From contig CBHYLN010000170.1 in NCBI GenBank assembly GCA_966128725.1, positions 1 to 9,686 of the forward strand: a stretch of DNA of 9,686 bases. Direction: 5' to 3'. Under the pieces are notes generated by a model. That model was not told the DNA's origin. It saw nothing but the letters and a program-made list of their open reading frames with translations, and made no database searches. The DNA is from JAFDZV01 sp966128725 (GTDB lineage Bacteria > Bacteroidota > Ignavibacteria > OLB7). Positions 6,385-9,686 of this stretch are shown piece after piece. Positions within the stretch are counted from its first letter, which is position 1. Each line of letters begins with the position of its first letter. A program made the position numbers and the translations under genes.

Positions 6385-6429
6385 ATTCCTTGCCGTAATT
6401 CCCCGGTCCAGATTCAATTGGCAAGGAAT
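6385..6429. repeat. Perfect 10-bp inverted repeat with 25-base spacer
   Basis: ATTCCTTGCC (6385-6394) and GGCAAGGAAT (6420-6429) are exact reverse complements around an AT-rich spacer. It lies about 50 bases before a TAGCTTTG element on the plus strand and could be an operator or the foot of an RNA structure. Confidence 0.85.
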
Positions 6430-6480
6430 CGCACCTCTCACTCTGATTCATTTACAACACAGCCGTTTATTCGGCAGGGA

Positions 6481-6488
6481 TAGCTTTG
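6481..6488 (+). promoter_or_regulatory. Possible Bacteroidetes-type -7 element
   Basis: TAGCTTTG matches TANNTTTG exactly on the plus strand, but no TTG-type -33 element is seen at the expected 19-21 bases upstream. If used, the sheath transcript would carry a leader of about 530 nt. Weak candidate only. Confidence 0.25.
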
Positions 6489-6582
6489 CCTTTGCGCGAA
6501 GTATCCGAATTCCACCGGCTAACCATATCCGAATGTGGGGGCGGTTTTTACTGCTGCAATCCACACTCGCTTCTGGTAACGG

Positions 6583-6609
6583 ATATCCCAAAAAACAAAA
6601 ACGGGATAT
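6583..6609. repeat. 7-bp inverted repeat with A-rich loop
   Basis: ATATCCC (6583-6589) and GGGATAT (6603-6609) flank a 13-base spacer made almost entirely of A (AAAAAACAAAAAC). Could be a protein-binding site or an RNA hairpin with an accessible A-rich loop. Confidence 0.75.
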
Positions 6610-6891
6610 GCCGCAGGGAACTGTATTGCCCGAACATCGCCTACCGGTTCCGCCGCGTGTCCGGAATTATCCGTAATCCCGCATACGGTTGTGGCCGTGT
6701 ACGATCATGGGCGGCCCAGGATTCCTAGCGCGAACGTGCGTGCGCCGTCCTGCTGTTGAAAGCGATGCGCCGGGCGTCCGCGAAAATGTACAACGGTGTC
6801 TTTGTTGGCCACTGGTATGGCGATTGACCATGCTGATTATGCAGGCCCGCTGGCCCCGTACTTCATTCCCCATATCGAAAGAATTCCGGGC

Positions 6892-6918
6892 GCGATCTCC
6901 GTCGGTTACGGAGATCGC
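6892..6918 (+). promoter_or_regulatory. Perfect 11-bp stem-loop upstream of the sheath gene
   Basis: GCGATCTCCGT (6892-6902) pairs exactly with ACGGAGATCGC (6908-6918), leaving a 5-base loop CGGTT. About 23 bases after it comes a T5 run (at about 6942-6946), too far for a normal intrinsic terminator. It ends 110 bases before the sheath start codon, so it may be an operator or a leader-RNA hairpin for the tail operon. Confidence 0.7.
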
Positions 6919-7017
6919 TCACATTGGAAAACGTTCGCCCCTTTTTGAACCCAACGTTCAATATCAACGAGTCGCGCCGTGCCATGGCATGGCGGGCACA
7001 ATTCATAATCCTTTAGT

Positions 7018-7023
7018 AAGGAG
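7018..7023 (+). promoter_or_regulatory. Strong ribosome-binding site of the sheath gene
   Basis: AAGGAG, 5 bases before ATG at 7029. It fixes the start and contrasts with the weak or absent sites on most minus-strand genes here. Confidence 0.85.
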
Positions 7024-7028
7024 CTGCT

Positions 7029-8726
7029 ATGCCAGTTCAGGTCTCTTACCCAGGTGTGTATATCGAGGAGCTCCCCAGTGGAGTACGCACCATCACAGGT
7101 GTAGCGACATCGGTTACGGCATTCGTGGGACGGGCCGCGCAGGGCTTGATCGATGCGCCGACAATGATCTTCAGCTTTGGCGACTACGAACGCCAGTTTG
7201 GTGGCTTGTCGCCGGCCTATCCGATGAGCTATGCGGTGCAGGATTTCTTCATGAACGGTGGCAGCCAGGCGCTGATCGTTCGTGTGTACAAGGAGCCATC
7301 ATCGGCGGCAACCAATCACGGGGTGGCTTCGGCAGCGCTTGTTGCCCCGGCCGACAACGGCGGCACTGCCGCAACCACCGCTCCGCTGAACCTGCTGGCA
7401 TCGAGCCCGGGCATCTGGGGCAATAACCTGTATGCCATGGTTGATACCGATGGCATCTCCGATCAGGTTGCGGCCCTGTACGCGCAGTACGGCGTTACCA
7501 AGGCGGACCTGTTCAACCTCACCGTTTACTACGCGGCGCCAGGGAAGAATGTGGCCGTTGAGCGCTTCATCAACCTCTCGGTGCTGAAGGAGGCCGGCCC
7601 GGGCCGCGCCGATCGCGTGCTGAACCAGCAGTCGCAGTACGTGCGCCTGAGCCCCGACGACATTGTCGAAGCGGCGCCGGACGGCTGGGATACGTTCCTG
7701 ACCGGCTGGAACACGTTCTATACGACCAACAAGAAGACGCGTACCGATCGTCTGCTGCCGCTGCTTCCGCGTACCGCTGGCGGCGCCGACAGCGACAGCC
7801 TTACCACGGATGCACACGGTGAGACGATCATCGGAAGCGAGGACTCGAAGACCGGCATCTACTCGCTGGATCGCACGGACATCTTCAACCTGCTGTGCAT
7901 TCCGCCGGATACGCTGGATCCCAACACGCCCTGGAACCTGCCCGCCGAAGTATATACGGCCGCGATGGAGTACTGCTCGCGACGTCGTGCGATGTTCATC
8001 GTTGATCCGCCGGATGAATGGTCCGATACGCTGAAGAGCGGCCAGTCCATCACGAACATCAGCCTGGACGTGCTCGGCAACTTCGGCGAGGAAGCGCGCA
8101 ATGGCGCGGTTTACTTCCCGCGTGTGATGAAGCCGGACCCGACACTGAACGGCCAGCTTGGTGTGTTCCCGGCATGCGGCATCGTTGCCGGTGTCTACGC
8201 CCGCACCGATGTCAGCCGCGGCGTCTGGAAGGCGCCCGCCGGTATCGATGCATCGCTCAACGGTGTCAGCGGCGTTGAGTACAAGCTCACCGACGACGAG
8301 AACGGTATCCTCAATCCGCTGGGCATCAACTGCCTGCGTTCGTTCCCGGTGATCGGTTCGGTGGTGTGGGGTGCCCGCACGATGCGTGGTGCCGATCAGC
8401 TTGCCGACGACTACAAGTACGTCTCGGTGCGCCGCCTTACCCTGTACATCGAGGAAAGCCTGTACCGCGGCACGCAGTGGGCGGTGTTCGAGCCGAACGC
8501 CGAGCCGTTGTGGTCGCAGCTCCGCCTGAACATCAACACCTTCATGTCCGACCTGTCCAGGCAGGGTGCCTTCTACAGCTATTACGTGCAGTGCGACAAG
8601 AGCACAACCACGCAGAGCGATATCGATCGCGGCATTGTAAACGTGGTGGTCGCGTTCGCGCCGGTGAAGCCGGCCGAGTTTGTCGTGCTGAAGATTCAGC
8701 AGCTCGCAGGTGCAACACAATCGTAA
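7029..8726 (+). CDS. Contractile tail sheath protein (eCIS/phage tail sheath family)
   Basis: A 565-residue sheath subunit, the contractile outer tube that drives the inner tube through a target membrane. The N terminus SYPGVYIEELPSGVRTITGV (residues 5-24) and TSVTAFVGRA (27-36) are the family signature, followed by YERQFGGL and the block MNGGSQALIVRVY (about 76-88). A variable middle region (about 95-310) is the surface-exposed insertion. The C-terminal domain has VWGARTM (446-452), YVSVRRLTLYIEESLYRGTQ (464-483), WAVFEPN (484-490) and a final VVVAFAPVKPAEFVVLKIQQ strand-helix. These blocks resemble extracellular contractile injection systems (Afp/PVC/MAC type) more than classical myophages, but that split needs a tree. 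It is the first gene of the operon, with a strong ribosome-binding site and 16 bp before the tube gene. A single sheath copy is visible; Afp/PVC loci have three, so others may lie outside the window. Confidence 0.95.
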   Translation: MPVQVSYPGVYIEELPSGVRTITGVATSVTAFVGRAAQGLIDAPTMIFSFGDYERQFGGLSPAYPMSYAVQDFFMNGGSQALIVRVYKEPSSAATNHGVASAALVAPADNGGTAATTAPLNLLASSPGIWGNNLYAMVDTDGISDQVAALYAQYGVTKADLFNLTVYYAAPGKNVAVERFINLSVLKEAGPGRADRVLNQQSQYVRLSPDDIVEAAPDGWDTFLTGWNTFYTTNKKTRTDRLLPLLPRTAGGADSDSLTTDAHGETIIGSEDSKTGIYSLDRTDIFNLLCIPPDTLDPNTPWNLPAEVYTAAMEYCSRRRAMFIVDPPDEWSDTLKSGQSITNISLDVLGNFGEEARNGAVYFPRVMKPDPTLNGQLGVFPACGIVAGVYARTDVSRGVWKAPAGIDASLNGVSGVEYKLTDDENGILNPLGINCLRSFPVIGSVVWGARTMRGADQLADDYKYVSVRRLTLYIEESLYRGTQWAVFEPNAEPLWSQLRLNINTFMSDLSRQGAFYSYYVQCDKSTTTQSDIDRGIVNVVVAFAPVKPAEFVVLKIQQLAGATQS

Positions 8727-8728
8727 CT

Positions 8729-8734
8729 AAGGAG
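8729..8734 (+). promoter_or_regulatory. Ribosome-binding site of the tube gene
   Basis: AAGGAG 8 bases before ATG at 8743, immediately after the sheath TAA. Confidence 0.8.
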
Positions 8735-8742
8735 ATCTTCCT

Positions 8743-9288
8743 ATGCCAGCGCCAGAATTCAAGGTCAATACCTACCGCTACGACCCGTACAAGAACTTCC
8801 GCTTCAAGGTGAAGTGGGACGGGAATTACGTGGCGGGGATCAGCAAGGTGAGCGGGCTGGTTCGCACGACTCAGGTGATCACGCACCGCGAGGGGGGCGA
8901 CCCAAGTGTGCCGCGCCGCATGCCCGGACAGTCGGAGTATCAGGCCATCACGCTCGAGCGTGGTGTTACCCACGACGTCGCCTTCGAGCAGTGGGCGAAC
9001 AAGGTGTGGGACTACACCAACTCGCTTGCCAATCCGGCCGAGCAGATCGTGTCGTTGAAGGACTTCCGAAAGGATATCATCCTGGAGCTTTACAACGAAG
9101 CAGGCCAGAAGGTGATCGCCTACAACATCCATCGTTGCTGGGTTTCGGAGTTCAACGCCATGCCCGAACTCGACGCCAACGGCAATGCCGTGGCAATCCA
9201 GAGCATCAAGCTGGAGAACGAGGGCTGGGAGCGCGATTACTCGGTTACCGAGCCAACCGAGCCAAGCTTCACGCTGCCGGCAAGCTGA
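8743..9288 (+). CDS. Tail tube protein (T4 gp19-like, eCIS type)
   Basis: A 181-residue inner-tube subunit that stacks as hexameric rings inside the sheath and carries cargo in injection systems. Conserved blocks in order are DPYKNFRFKVKWDGNYVAGI (residues 14-33), SKVSGL, HREGGDP (48-54), YQAITLERGVTHDVAFEQWA (66-85), NKVW, VSLKDFRKDIILELYNEAGQ (about 103-122), RCWVSEFNAMPELDANGNAV (about 131-150) and IKLENEGWERD. These match the gp19-like tail-tube family, particularly the eCIS members (Afp1/Afp5-like). The length is normal. It sits 16 bp after the sheath gene with a strong ribosome-binding site, and the next gene starts 3 bp after its TGA. Only one tube copy is visible. Confidence 0.95.
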   Translation: MPAPEFKVNTYRYDPYKNFRFKVKWDGNYVAGISKVSGLVRTTQVITHREGGDPSVPRRMPGQSEYQAITLERGVTHDVAFEQWANKVWDYTNSLANPAEQIVSLKDFRKDIILELYNEAGQKVIAYNIHRCWVSEFNAMPELDANGNAVAIQSIKLENEGWERDYSVTEPTEPSFTLPAS

Positions 9289-9291
9289 TAA

Positions 9292-9686
9292 ATGCGCTCG
9301 TTATCGGCTCACGATATCCTGCGCGTATGGGACAGGGGACAGGGGAAGCATGCGGTCGACAGGGCCCTGCTTCTCCTGGCCCCCGCCTTTCCGGAAATGT
9401 CGGCCGACGCGCTTGCCGCGCTCAGCATCGGGCAGCGTAACGCCAGGCTTCTTCGCCTGCGCCAACGCACGCTGGGCTCGATGATGAACGCTGTTTCCGA
9501 ATGTCCCAACTGCTCCGAGCGGTTGGAGTTTTCGGTGGATGTTGACCAGGTGTGCATCGCGCCGATAGACGACGGTGTGCCCAATCTGTTCGCGGGCACG
9601 TTCGGCGACATCGAGCTGACCTACAGGCCCGTCGACAGCCGTGACCTTGCTGCTGTTGCCGCCGTGGACGATCCGGAACTGGCCCG
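9292..9686 (+). CDS. Baseplate-associated protein with CxxC motif, 5' part (T4-type baseplate/chaperone-like)
   Basis: The frame opens with ATG at 9292 and stays open through the end of the window (131 codons, no stop). An in-frame TAA at 9289-9291 means it cannot start earlier. There is no good ribosome-binding site and the start is 3 bp after the tube TGA, so translational coupling is likely. The N-terminal half is helical: VDRALLLLAPAFPEMSADAL (residues 22-41), then the compact motif ALSIGQRNARLLRLRQRTLG (43-62). Next come C71-P-N-C74 and SERLEFSVDV, resembling half of a zinc ribbon. Its position after sheath and tube and the LSIGxRxxxLLxLR...CPxC pattern fit proteins annotated as T4-family baseplate hub assembly chaperones in eCIS loci. 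The match is from memory and the C terminus is missing. Confidence 0.65.
   Translation, partial: MRSLSAHDILRVWDRGQGKHAVDRALLLLAPAFPEMSADALAALSIGQRNARLLRLRQRTLGSMMNAVSECPNCSERLEFSVDVDQVCIAPIDDGVPNLFAGTFGDIELTYRPVDSRDLAAVAAVDDPELA

Larger units (their letters stand above)
5542..7028. other. Long intergenic region without a convincing gene
   Basis: About 1.5 kb separates the tRNA from the tail-sheath gene. Open frames exist on both strands, but none has a recognisable domain, a ribosome-binding site or plausible composition; the longest on the minus strand runs through the tRNA. The first part (to about 6080) is GC-rich and contains a 17-bp tandem duplication. The middle (about 6110-6480) is noticeably richer in A and T, with T- and A-runs. 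The last 650 bases contain several perfect inverted repeats and lead into the strong ribosome-binding site of the sheath gene. It probably carries the promoter and control region of the tail operon, or an unrecognised RNA, or a decayed gene. Confidence 0.6.

Noticed and set aside
5527..6441. Minus-strand open frame of 304 codons
   Set aside because: It overlaps the tRNA-Ser end and its promoter, has no ribosome-binding site, and the composition changes along it without domain motifs.
6689..7426. Plus-strand frame of 245 codons
   Set aside because: It runs 400 bases into the sheath gene out of frame and its composition is Cys/Arg/Gly-rich.
7299..8720. Minus-strand frame of 473 codons
   Set aside because: Mirror of the well-supported sheath gene, produced by its codon bias.
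1..9686. CRISPR array, insertion sequence or integrase/attachment site
   Set aside because: No regularly spaced repeats, no transposase or integrase motifs, and no duplication of the tRNA 3' end that would mark an attachment site within the window.

Overview
The window is high-GC bacterial DNA of ordinary coding density, apart from one long intergenic region. Four things hint at the FCB group (Bacteroidetes/Chlorobi/Ignavibacteria-Kapabacteria side): a Nif3-like gene directly followed by a C4-type zinc-ribbon gene, an orotate-phosphoribosyltransferase-like gene ending in CPLC, weak Shine-Dalgarno signals on several housekeeping genes, and a tRNA promoter with a perfect TANNTTTG element and an upstream TTG, which is the Bacteroidetes-type sigma signature. 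The placement is an inference, and no genus is proposed.

Layout. 1-643 (+): 3' part of a DUF2520-type Rossmann dehydrogenase-like gene. It converges on a minus-strand block holding an orotate phosphoribosyltransferase-like protein that lacks its PRPP-binding residues (708-1292), a small TPR protein (1301-1618) and a YjdF/DUF2238 inner-membrane protein (about 1742-2428, start uncertain). Next on the minus strand is the RNase P RNA gene rnpB (about 2614-3106), which is easy to miss because it encodes no protein. Upstream of it follow a coiled-coil zinc-ribbon protein (3147-3869), a Nif3/YbgI-like dinuclear-metal protein (3920-4744), a small putative lipoprotein (4754-5326) and tRNA-Ser(UGA) (5460-5541) with its own promoter. 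All are co-oriented with short gaps, so one transcript could begin with a tRNA and end with rnpB.

5542-7028 is about 1.5 kb with no convincing gene. It contains several perfect inverted repeats, a 17-bp tandem duplication and a lower-GC core. It lies directly upstream of a plus-strand phage-tail-like operon that starts with strong ribosome-binding sites: contractile sheath (7029-8726), tail tube (8743-9288) and a baseplate-type protein cut off by the window end (9292-9686). The sheath and tube sequences look like those of extracellular contractile injection systems (eCIS, the Afp/PVC/MAC type), not a lysogenic phage. No integrase, capsid, terminase or attachment site is visible, but the rest of the operon is outside the window.

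The most useful points for a second look are the eCIS start and its long structured leader region, an apparent compensatory base-pair change in the catalytic P4 helix of rnpB, a PRPP-site-less PyrE-like protein carrying an in-frame 18-bp duplication, and the loss of one metal-ligand histidine in the Nif3-like protein.
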